A stretch of 44,482 nt of DNA, taken from Anaerolineales bacterium (GTDB lineage: Bacteria; Chloroflexota; Anaerolineae; Anaerolineales; UBA6663). The stretch is from positions 75,958 to 120,439 of the forward strand of contig JADLEU010000364.1 in NCBI GenBank assembly GCA_020845955.1, given 5' to 3'. The notes under the pieces were generated by a model. The model saw only the letters and a list, made by a program, of their open reading frames with translations, was not told the origin of the DNA and ran no database searches. The stretch's first letter is position 1. Every line of letters starts with the position of its first letter. Positions 38,428-44,482 of this stretch are shown here, in pieces. A program made the position numbers and the translations under genes.

Positions 38428-38470
38428 CTTCATAAGAAATCTGAGGCCGGGCCGCCTATCCGAACGGGCA

Positions 38471-38486
38471 GGGTCGGCGCCGACCC
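38471..38486. repeat. Perfect 16-base palindrome GGGTCGGC-GCCGACCC
   Basis: In the 160-base gap between the alpha/beta hydrolase stop and tig. It could be an operator or part of a transcript-end hairpin; there is no T-run. Confidence 0.35.
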
Positions 38487-38529
38487 GCGCGAGGATTCTA
38501 CCTGAGAAGCCGCCGCCTGAGAAGGAAGA

Positions 38530-39324
38530 TCAGAGCGACTGGAGGAAGTTGCGCACCTCGGCGTTGAAGGTCAGCGGCTGTTCGAGGTTGACCAGATGCC
38601 CAGCGTCGGGCGCCAGCACCAGCCGGCTGTGGGACAGCCGCTGATACATGGCCTCGGCCTCCGCCGGCGGGATGAGCTGGTCCTCGAGCCCGTGGATGAC
38701 GAGCACCGGCTGGGAGATGCCGGCCAGCAGCCCGGTCGAATCGGGGCGGTGCTTCATGGCCATGAGCGCGCCGAAGATGCCATCGGCGCGCGCGCCGGCC
38801 ATCACCTGGCGGGCGGCGGCCACCAGGCTCGGGTTCTCCGCGTAGGCGCGCGGCGCCAGCATCTTGGGCAGCAGGCCCTCGACGACGGCGGCAGCGCCGC
38901 CGGGCGCCTGGGCCAGAGCGGCGGCCTGGTCGCGGGCGGCCTGGGCCTCGGCCGTATCAGCACCGGCGCGGGTGGCGGCCAGGATCAGCCCGGCCACGCG
39001 CTGGCGGTGGCGGCGCCAGAAGGCCAGGGTGACGTAGCCGCCCATGGACAGCCCGCAGACGACCACCGGCCGCGCCACGCCCATCTCGTCTAGCAGGGCG
39101 GCAACGTCGTCGGCCATCTGGTCCATGGTGTAGGGGCCGGGGGGCGCGTCGGTCTCGCCGTGGCCGCGCAGGTCGGGCGCAATGAGGTGGGCGGCGTCGG
39201 GAAGCAGATCGATCTGCAGCTGCCACAGGCGCCGACTGAGCGGGTAGCCGTGGAGCAGCACCAGCGGTAGGCCGCTGCCGTTTTCGTCGTAGCCCATGCG
39301 GATGTCGGGGAGTTGGGCCCGCAT
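38530..39324 (-). CDS. Alpha/beta hydrolase
   Basis: 264 residues from ATG 39324 (GAGGAGG upstream). Oxyanion motif VLLHGYPLSRRLW, nucleophile Ser in CGLSMGGYV, acid Asp in VIHGLEDQLIPP and His in DAGHLVNLEQP, all in the order expected for the fold. A cap of about 70 residues follows the nucleophile. It resembles 3-oxoadipate enol-lactonase and carboxylesterase relatives, but substrate cannot be given. It stands alone between tRNA-Leu and tig. Confidence 0.9.
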   Translation of the reverse strand: MRAQLPDIRMGYDENGSGLPLVLLHGYPLSRRLWQLQIDLLPDAAHLIAPDLRGHGETDAPPGPYTMDQMADDVAALLDEMGVARPVVVCGLSMGGYVTLAFWRRHRQRVAGLILAATRAGADTAEAQAARDQAAALAQAPGGAAAVVEGLLPKMLAPRAYAENPSLVAAARQVMAGARADGIFGALMAMKHRPDSTGLLAGISQPVLVIHGLEDQLIPPAEAEAMYQRLSHSRLVLAPDAGHLVNLEQPLTFNAEVRNFLQSL

Positions 39325-39408
39325 GCGGCCTCCTCAAACGAGCATCCGCCTGGGCGGGGGCGGCGTCCAGGTGGCCGGGGCAGCCGGTCTGGACGACCGG
39401 CGGATGAG

Positions 39409-39490
39409 TGGGGAAGGAGGGATTTGAACCCTCACGCCTTGCGGCGACGGATCCTAAGTCCGTTCTGTCTGCCAGTTCCAGCACTTCCCC
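39409..39490 (-). tRNA. tRNA-Leu (anticodon UAG)
   Basis: A class II tRNA on the minus strand: acceptor GGGGAAG pairs with CTTCCCC, discriminator A, anticodon stem ACGGA/TCCGT with loop CTTAGGA (anticodon TAG, reads CUN), a long variable arm CGCCGCAAGGCG as for leucine, and T arm GAGGGTTCAAATCCCTC. CCA is not encoded. Confidence 0.95.
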
Positions 39491-39550
39491 GACGGCCGCG
39501 CGGCGCGCGGTGTTTGAGCCGAGAGAACTCGGCGGGAGCAGACGTGGCTT

Positions 39551-39580
39551 ATTTTACCCCGGCAGGCAAGGATGCGTCCA
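39551..39580 (-). promoter_or_regulatory. Candidate promoter of tRNA-Leu
   Basis: Minus strand -35 TGGACG (plus 39575-39580), 18-base spacer, -10 TAAAAT (plus 39551-39556). The leader would be about 54 bases and includes a small hairpin GCCGAG-AGAA-CTCGGC (39518-39533). Confidence 0.4.
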
Positions 39581-39633
39581 GTCGCCTGGCTCACTCGGGC
39601 GTATTACCGCCTGGGGCGAACTCCGTTTCTCCG

Positions 39634-39660
39634 CCCATTCCCAGGAACCCATTCCCGGAA
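39634..39660. repeat. Tandem short repeat upstream of the cytochrome gene
   Basis: CCCATTCCCAGGAA is followed directly by CCCATTCCCGGAA, a tandem repeat with one base missing. In the same 290-base gap the 7-mer CGCCTGG occurs four times (39583, 39608, 39682, 39694). No certain promoter for the cytochrome gene was found. Confidence 0.4.
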
Positions 39661-39780
39661 ATTCGGGGCGCTAGTCCCTATCGCCTGGGAAACCGCCTGG
39701 CGTACAGTGGTGTCAATAGGTCGCTGCACTTATGCGGAACTGGTCAGACTTGGGGCAGAAAACACCTGCGGAGGCGTCCG

Positions 39781-40782
39781 ATGTTCGATGTGGTAGGCGT
39801 TCTGGTCTTGTTTGCGCTGGTTGCTCTATTCGGTTTTCTGGCCACCCGCGCCTGGAAGTTGAAGAATGGGCTCTTGCGGTGGGGCGGCGTGGTCATGACC
39901 GGGCTGCTGGCGGTGATCCCCGCCGCCCTGCTCGTGCTGGCGCTAAGGGGCTTCTACCTGCTGAATCAGCGATTCGACAATCCCGTCGCGGACATACGGG
40001 TGGCCGGGACCCCGGAGCAGATCGCGCGGGGCCAGCAACTGGCCCATCTCTGCACGTCCTGCCATACAACCAACGGCCAGTTTCCGCTCTCTGGCACAAA
40101 CTTTGTCGCCAAGTTCGAGATGCCCCCGCTGGGCACCCTCTATGGCCCCAACCTCACCCCCGGCGGCAATATTGCTGACTGGAGCGACGGCCAGCTCATT
40201 CGCGCCATTCGCGAGGGCGTCCATAAAGACGGACGGTCGCTGCTGGTGATGCCCGCCGACACCCTGCGCAACTTGAGCGACGACGATGTTCAGGCGCTGG
40301 TCGCGTTTCTGCGGTCACAGCCGGCCTCGGGCGAGCCGACCCCCGCCAATCACTTCAGCCTCCTGGGCGCCATCTTTATGAACCTGTCTGATTTTCGCAC
40401 CGTTCAGCCGCCGGTGGCCGGTGTCAGCGCGCCCCCGCCTGGCACGGACGAGTATGGCAAATACATGGTGGATGTTCTCGGCTGCCGTTCGTGTCACGGT
40501 GAACAGCTCGAGGGCAAGGCCGACACCGGCCAACCCGGCCCGCCTCCCGGCCCCAACCTCACCCACATCATCCCACAATGGACGGAAGACCAATTCATGA
40601 CCTTCTTTAACACCGGCCAGTTGCCCGATGGCAGCAGCGTGCCGATCTTAACCCTGTCCAGCGGGTTCTCGTCGCCCCGCATGCCCTGGGATGAAATGCG
40701 GGCGTCGGCCACCGACGATGAACTCAAAGCCATGTATGCCTACCTCCACGGCCTGCCGCCGGTGGACGGGCCCGCTCAGTGA
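39781..40782 (+). CDS. Membrane-anchored dihaem cytochrome c
   Basis: 333 residues from ATG 39781, with GGAGG well placed; longer in-frame starts pass through the tRNA and are not credible. Two N-terminal membrane helices (about 3-22 and 36-59) anchor two cytochrome c domains. Haem-binding CTSCH lies at 91-95 and CRSCH at 235-239, with likely axial Met at M157 (VMPAD) and M301 (RMPWDEM). Each domain has the usual final helix (DDVQALVAFLRS and DDELKAMYAYLHGL). The shape resembles cytochrome subunits of membrane dehydrogenases. It is followed by four small membrane proteins and may pass electrons for one of them. Confidence 0.9.
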   Translation: MFDVVGVLVLFALVALFGFLATRAWKLKNGLLRWGGVVMTGLLAVIPAALLVLALRGFYLLNQRFDNPVADIRVAGTPEQIARGQQLAHLCTSCHTTNGQFPLSGTNFVAKFEMPPLGTLYGPNLTPGGNIADWSDGQLIRAIREGVHKDGRSLLVMPADTLRNLSDDDVQALVAFLRSQPASGEPTPANHFSLLGAIFMNLSDFRTVQPPVAGVSAPPPGTDEYGKYMVDVLGCRSCHGEQLEGKADTGQPGPPPGPNLTHIIPQWTEDQFMTFFNTGQLPDGSSVPILTLSSGFSSPRMPWDEMRASATDDELKAMYAYLHGLPPVDGPAQ

Positions 40783-40795
40783 CCACCCCAGGCGG

Positions 40796-41329
40796 ATGAA
40801 AAGCGGCGCTGCCATGGCGAGCACACTGCGGCCGGCTCTGGCCGTCCTGATCTACCTGACCGACCTCGGCTGGTCCATCGGCAGCTTGATCCCGCTGCAT
40901 CTCCTCTTCACACGCGGGGCCCTGCCGCGCGTGGGCCCGATGACGCTACTCGGCGGACGCTTCGACAGGTTGGGTGACGGCGCCTTCATCGCCGCCGGGC
41001 TGGTCTTCGTGGTGGTCAGCGCACTGAGGGTCCTGGCCGGGCACTGGCTGTCACTCGGCCGGCTGGACGGCGCGGTCCTTGAGCTGATCCTGCTCGGGCT
41101 CAGCGCCATCTTCGGGTATGGCTTCGAGCTTCCTTTGGGGCCGATCTTCGGGATCGCGGAAGTTGTGCTGCTCATGCTCGTGTGGGGCGCCCTGCGCTAT
41201 TGTCACCCAATCAGGAGGAGGACTCCATGGCCATGCAGTCCATCACACCCTGCGCCACCCCGTTCAAGATCGCCTGGGGCATCCTGCTCGCTATCGCCGT
41301 GCTGGCGACCCTCAGCCACTTGGTGCTGA
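40796..41329 (+). CDS. Small membrane protein, C-terminus overlaps next gene
   Basis: No family recognised. ATG 40796 (or 40814) lies just after the cytochrome stop. About four membrane helices are seen in the first ~130 residues, e.g. PALAVLIYLTDLGWSIGSL, GAFIAAGLVFVVVSALRVL and GIAEVVLLMLVWGAL. After HPIRRR the frame runs 103 bases into the next gene and the sequence turns into a Pro/Ser/Arg-rich shadow. Either the natural end overlaps the neighbour or a frameshift has extended it; the credible protein ends near 41215. Confidence 0.6.
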   Translation: MKSGAAMASTLRPALAVLIYLTDLGWSIGSLIPLHLLFTRGALPRVGPMTLLGGRFDRLGDGAFIAAGLVFVVVSALRVLAGHWLSLGRLDGAVLELILLGLSAIFGYGFELPLGPIFGIAEVVLLMLVWGALRYCHPIRRRTPWPCSPSHPAPPRSRSPGASCSLSPCWRPSATWC

Positions 41330-41601
41330 GCTTCGTCATGGCGGGCAACGCCACGCTGTTCCTGGGTTGGGCCGCCTACACCGCCTACGCCGCCGTGGTG
41401 CTGGCGATCCCCTTCCGCCGCGGCGAGCCGTGGGCCTGGTACACGACCTGGATTCTCGTGATCGGGTTCGCCAGCCCGATCCTCTTCGACGCGGCGGTTG
41501 GCCTCTGGTATCTGGGGGCCGCCGGTGTGATGGCCGTGGGCCTGCTCCTGACCCGCCCAGCGTTCTTCGGGGGAGCCGACCGGAGGCGAAACGGGGGCTG
41601 A
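41227..41601 (+). CDS. Small membrane protein with RRGEPWAWY motif
   Basis: 124 residues from ATG 41227, with the strong site CAGGAGGAGGA. Four membrane helices: about 13-33, 40-58, 68-86 and 91-109. The motif RRGEPWAWYTTW between helices two and three matches RQGHRWAWWAMW in the protein at 41728-42195, so the two are probably paralogues. No known family was recognised. It lies in the cytochrome gene run. Confidence 0.75.
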   Translation: MAMQSITPCATPFKIAWGILLAIAVLATLSHLVLSFVMAGNATLFLGWAAYTAYAAVVLAIPFRRGEPWAWYTTWILVIGFASPILFDAAVGLWYLGAAGVMAVGLLLTRPAFFGGADRRRNGG

Positions 41602-41727
41602 CTTGGCGCCGCTGGCGCTTGTCTGAGGGACCCTGCGCTGACGACATTCAAGAGAAAAACGACACCGCCGCCATGCTGACACCCTCGCGCACACCAAACA
41701 ACTGAAGGAAGCAAGGAGGTTTTCGCA

Positions 41728-42195
41728 ATGGCAACCGCGCGTCAGTCGCAAGTAAGAGCCTATCAAGAATACGCCTGGGTCATCCTATTCCTGCTGAGCG
41801 CCTTGCTGGTGGTGACTACGCTGATTGTCGCCGGAGTCGAGGATCACGCCCATGAATTTCAGGCGGACACTGGTGCCACATGGGTTGAATTTACGGCAGC
41901 CTATCCGGGCGTCGCGGACGCCTACGTGCTCACGCAGCGGCTGCTGTATGTGGGGTTCATCAGTCTGGCGCTTTTCGCGCTCATCATCACCTACTTCGGT
42001 GTTCGTCAGGGACATCGCTGGGCGTGGTGGGCCATGTGGCTGCTGCCGGCCGCTCTGGTGTTGACGACGCTGCTATTCCTGCAATCCAGGCGGCCGGAGA
42101 CCGGCGCGGTCTACGGGGGGTTCGCCGCTGTCGCCGTGATCGGACTGCTGCTGCCCATCCGGAAATTCGTTCCGGGGCAATCTCGGCCAGGGTGA
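41728..42195 (+). CDS. Small membrane protein with RQGHRWAWW motif
   Basis: 155 residues from ATG 41728, with AAGGAGG at usable spacing. Four membrane helices: about 17-36, 70-90, 96-116 and 126-145. An ~30-residue outside loop follows helix one (DHAHEFQADTGATWVEFTAA). The motif RQGHRWAWWAMW recalls the protein encoded just upstream. Function is unknown. Confidence 0.75.
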   Translation: MATARQSQVRAYQEYAWVILFLLSALLVVTTLIVAGVEDHAHEFQADTGATWVEFTAAYPGVADAYVLTQRLLYVGFISLALFALIITYFGVRQGHRWAWWAMWLLPAALVLTTLLFLQSRRPETGAVYGGFAAVAVIGLLLPIRKFVPGQSRPG

Positions 42196-42341
42196 CATGG
42201 AGGCAGGAGCGCCTCCTTCGCCCGCCGGCCCGCGCGGGCTTTGGCCGGGATTGGCCTTTCTCTGTGGGCTGGGCCGCTGCAGGTCAGGCTGTAACTCCCA
42301 AGCGGCTCACAACGGCCGAATGGAGCCAAAGGAGATTTCAC

Positions 42342-42875
42342 ATGAATGTGGCAACTCAAGCATTGCCCGCTGATCCCTTGATTCGCGCCGCGGGCGCGCT
42401 CGCCATCGTGAGCGGGATCATCTCGGCGATCGGTGTAGTCTTTCTATTGGCCATGTTTGCCGGCTTCGCGACGCCCTTCAAGAATCTGGGCCTGACGTTT
42501 GGCAGGGCGAATGACATCTGCGTGGCGCTCCAATACGTGCTGACGATCCCCATCGCGCTGGCGCTGCACCGGATTCTCCTGCCGTATAACCCCACGCTGA
42601 TTCGCGTCGCAACCGTCTTGGGCATCGCGATGATGCTGGTGGTCGTCGGGTTGCAGTTGGCGCTGATCTTCGGCGTGCTGGCGTTTGAGCAACAGGTGGT
42701 GTGGGTCTCGCTGGCGATGATTCTTGGGGTGGGCGCCTGGCTAATGATCACCGGCCTGGTGGCGCGCGCCACCGGGCGCCTGCCCAACAGCGTGCTGATG
42801 AGCGGCCTGGCCGTTCCCTATTTTGGCTATCCGGTCTGGGCCTTCTGGCTGGGGCAGCGCCTGCTCGGCTGGTGA
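42342..42875 (+). CDS. Membrane protein of unknown function
   Basis: 177 residues from ATG 42342 with AAAGGAG at ideal spacing. About six membrane helices, e.g. AAGALAIVSGIISAIGVVFL, VLTIPIALALHRIL, VLGIAMMLVVVGLQLALIF and WVSLAMILGVGAWLMITGLV. Related to multi-pass proteins of the DUF4386-like kind in general look, but I cannot assign it. It is the last of four small membrane proteins after the cytochrome gene. Confidence 0.75.
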   Translation: MNVATQALPADPLIRAAGALAIVSGIISAIGVVFLLAMFAGFATPFKNLGLTFGRANDICVALQYVLTIPIALALHRILLPYNPTLIRVATVLGIAMMLVVVGLQLALIFGVLAFEQQVVWVSLAMILGVGAWLMITGLVARATGRLPNSVLMSGLAVPYFGYPVWAFWLGQRLLGW

Positions 42876-43260
42876 TGGGCGCGGCGCCTGTCTGCACCCG
42901 GCGCTTTCGTGAGGTCGCTCGCTGGCGGCCAATCGACAATTCGGCCCACTCACAAGGCCATGAAAAGGCAGCAATCAGGCCAAACACGGGTCATACGATT
43001 GACAATCCAGCAACCGGCGGCCAGGTTATGATCCTTGAAGCGGCGGCGGACAATGCTCATCCCCCCAGGCGCCCCTCACACATTTCGGAGCGCTGGCGAA
43101 GAAGACGTTCACTTCATAACGGACATACGACCACCCGGGCAATTTCAGATCTGGCCGTCATCGAATCAATGATTGTGCTCTTCGCCCGAATTGGGAGGCG
43201 GCTTGGTTATCGAGAACGCTATCCGCAATACAGCCAGGAATTCGCTCGTGAGGTAATCCC
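42876..43260. other. 385-base intergenic region, less GC-rich than its neighbours
   Basis: No gene was recognised. A 78-codon frame (43027-43264) ends on the next start codon but its third positions are not GC-biased as in neighbouring genes, so I treat it as non-coding. GAGGTAA before 43261 is the ribosome site of the following gene. No clear promoter or repeat was seen. Confidence 0.5.
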
Positions 43261-44274
43261 ATGACGGCCAAGCGTCTATTCGCCCTCGCTTCGCAAAGCG
43301 CGGCCAGCATCTTGCCACTTCGTGTGGTCCGCGCTGAGCGCGGCGCCGACGATGCTTCGCGATGGACGGTGGAGTGGGTGCTGACCGGCCAGGACGTGCG
43401 CTGCCTGGAAGTCGATCCCCTGAATCCCGAGGTGGTCTACGCCGGCACGCAGGGCCAGGGCGTGTTCCGCTCGGCGGACGGCGGCTGGAGGTGGCAGCCG
43501 GCGGGTCTGCCGGGCGTGATCGTGAAAGCGCTGGCCGCCAGCCCCCACCAACCCGGCGTCGTCTATGCCGGGACCAAGAGCCCGCCGCTCATCTATCGCA
43601 CCTGGGACGGCGGCCTCCATTGGGAGGAGCTATGCGGATTTCGGCGCGTCCGGGGGCGGTGGTGGTGGCGGTCGCCGGCCGAGCCGCCCTTTACGGCCTA
43701 CGTGCTGGCCCTGGCCATCTCACCCGGCAACCCCAACATTGTGTTGGCCGGAGTGGAACTGGGGGCGGTCGTGCGCAGCGCTGACGGCGGCGAGACGTGG
43801 AGCAACCATCGTCGCGGGGCCGGCCGCGACTGCCATCAACTGCTCTTCCATCCGCGCCAGAGCACCTGGGCTTACCAGGCGCACGGCGGCGGGCCGGCCG
43901 TCAGCCGCGACGCTGGCCTGACCTGGCAACAGCCCAGGGCCGGGCTGCCGGTGCGCTATTGCATCAACGTCGCCGTCGACGCTGAACAGCCAGAACGCTG
44001 GTACGCGGTGGTAGCGCCGATGCTTAAGGCCTACAGCGCCAACGCACAGGCTAGGCTGGTGCGTTCGACCGGCGGCGCCTGGGAGAAGTTGGGCGGCGGC
44101 CTGCCGGACACGTTTGACCGGCTGCCGTTGCTGGCCGGCGACCCGGTCACGCCGGGCCACTTGTACCTGGCCAGCGGTCATGGTGTGGTCTGGCATTCAG
44201 CCGATGGCGGGGACACCTGGCAGCAACTACCCATCAACCTGGGCGATGTCTGGTTCAGGCTCATCGTGTCGTGA
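43261..44274 (+). CDS. BNR/Asp-box repeat beta-propeller protein
   Basis: 337 residues from ATG 43261. At least five Asp-box turns: FRSADGGWRW, YRTWDGGLHW, VRSADGGETW, VSRDAGLTW and WHSADGGDTW, each preceded by a strand of the type VVYAGTQGQGV. These define a sialidase/VPS10-like beta-propeller (WD40/YVTN class). No signal peptide is evident, and the catalytic residues of sialidases were not recognised, so it is more likely a binding or scaffold propeller than a glycosidase. A terminator-like hairpin follows its stop. Confidence 0.85.
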   Translation: MTAKRLFALASQSAASILPLRVVRAERGADDASRWTVEWVLTGQDVRCLEVDPLNPEVVYAGTQGQGVFRSADGGWRWQPAGLPGVIVKALAASPHQPGVVYAGTKSPPLIYRTWDGGLHWEELCGFRRVRGRWWWRSPAEPPFTAYVLALAISPGNPNIVLAGVELGAVVRSADGGETWSNHRRGAGRDCHQLLFHPRQSTWAYQAHGGGPAVSRDAGLTWQQPRAGLPVRYCINVAVDAEQPERWYAVVAPMLKAYSANAQARLVRSTGGAWEKLGGGLPDTFDRLPLLAGDPVTPGHLYLASGHGVVWHSADGGDTWQQLPINLGDVWFRLIVS

Positions 44275-44301
44275 GGAGGCACAGCGGCCCCAAGTGCCTC
44301 C
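44275..44301 (+). terminator. Hairpin after the BNR-repeat gene
   Basis: A perfect 8-base stem (GGAGGCAC / GTGCCTCC) with an 11-base loop starts right after the stop codon. AATTTT follows about 9 bases later, so termination is possible but not certain. Confidence 0.45.
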
Positions 44302-44347
44302 CAACGCGTAATTTTGACAGGCTCCCTGTTATGGGGCGGATGTAACC

Positions 44348-44482
44348 GTGAGCTCTGCGCGCGCGTCCTCAGAGTTGCTCTACTTCACCGAGCGCGGGTC
44401 GGGGCCACCCCTCCTGCTCGTGCATGGGCTGATGGTCACTGGCGAGATGTTCCAGCCGGTGGTCGGGCAGCTGGCCACCCGA
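44348..44482 (+). CDS. Alpha/beta hydrolase, N-terminal part only
   Basis: 45 codons from GTG 44348 run to the right edge with no stop. GSGPPLLLVHGLMVTGEMFQ is the typical oxyanion-loop start (HG) of an alpha/beta hydrolase. The nucleophile and remaining triad lie outside the window. GGGGCGG upstream may be the ribosome site. TTGACA at 44314-44319 could be a -35 but no good -10 follows. Confidence 0.75.
   Translation, partial: MSSARASSELLYFTERGSGPPLLLVHGLMVTGEMFQPVVGQLATR

Noticed and set aside
39313-39780. Longer start for the cytochrome c gene
   Set aside because: The frame would run through tRNA-Leu; ATG 39781 has a ribosome site and gives the expected membrane anchor.
43027-43264. Small 78-codon gene before the BNR-repeat gene
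   Set aside because: Despite an ATGA overlap, its third codon positions lack the GC bias of neighbours and no domain or good ribosome site is seen.
1-44482. CRISPR array, prophage, insertion sequence or toxin-antitoxin locus
   Set aside because: No regularly spaced repeats, transposase or integrase motifs, terminal inverted repeats with target duplications, or small two-gene toxin modules were seen.

Overview
The window is GC-rich bacterial DNA. Chloroflexota (Anaerolineae or Caldilineae-like) is the most likely source, but this is inference from gene types and architecture only: PknB-type kinase with an NBR1-like outer domain, dCACHE/HAMP/GAF sensors, Thr/Pro-rich LysM protein, LLM-class oxidoreductase, and the tig-clpP-clpX order. 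There is no rRNA, phage, insertion sequence or CRISPR array. Two tRNA genes are present, Gly(CCC) and Leu(UAG).

Region 1 (1-8660, minus strand) is a signalling block. It has a membrane Ser/Thr kinase, two receiver-only response regulators, a dCACHE-HAMP-GAF sensor with no kinase module, a second membrane sensor running off the left edge, and an OmpR-type regulator/histidine kinase pair. The receiver-receiver-sensor operon has a good sigma70-like promoter. An 11-base motif just upstream of that promoter recurs upstream of the edge gene.

Region 2 (8760-24000, plus strand apart from tRNA-Gly) is a catabolic island. An IclR regulator with a palindrome inside its promoter leads a GctAB-type CoA-transferase and an LLM-class oxidoreductase. 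A GntR/FadR regulator follows, then a class III aminotransferase, a threonine-aldolase-like enzyme, an M20 amidohydrolase, a complete Liv-type ABC importer (binding lipoprotein, LivH, LivM, LivG, LivF), a creatininase-family amidohydrolase and a TauE/SafE permease. The set fits uptake of an amino-acid-like or amide-linked compound, hydrolysis, transamination or C-C cleavage, and CoA activation. The substrate cannot be read from sequence.

Region 3 (24179-27740) holds a double-hotdog thioesterase, a GlsB/YeaQ-type small membrane protein, a two-CBS protein and a secreted LysM protein built from two copies of a three-LysM unit. Convergent gene pairs are separated by strong hairpins.

Region 4 (27757-31088, minus) is a compact three-gene unit: a fused receiver / glutaredoxin-like / thioredoxin-reductase-like flavoprotein, a free-standing UBP-type zinc finger, and a cyclic-nucleotide-binding-domain histidine kinase. 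Both CxxC redox sites expected in the flavoprotein are missing. I consider this the most interesting system in the window.

Region 5 (31113-39490, minus) is mostly housekeeping: an IMPDH/GMPR-family enzyme with CBS domains, RlmN, a NagD-like HAD phosphatase, ClpX, ClpP, trigger factor, an alpha/beta hydrolase and tRNA-Leu. ClpX lacks a recognisable IGF tripeptide, and the IMPDH-family enzyme lacks the usual Arg-Tyr dyad.

Region 6 (39781-44482, plus) has a membrane-anchored dihaem cytochrome c, four small multi-spanning membrane proteins (two sharing a Trp-rich motif), a BNR/Asp-box repeat protein, and the start of an alpha/beta hydrolase cut by the right edge.
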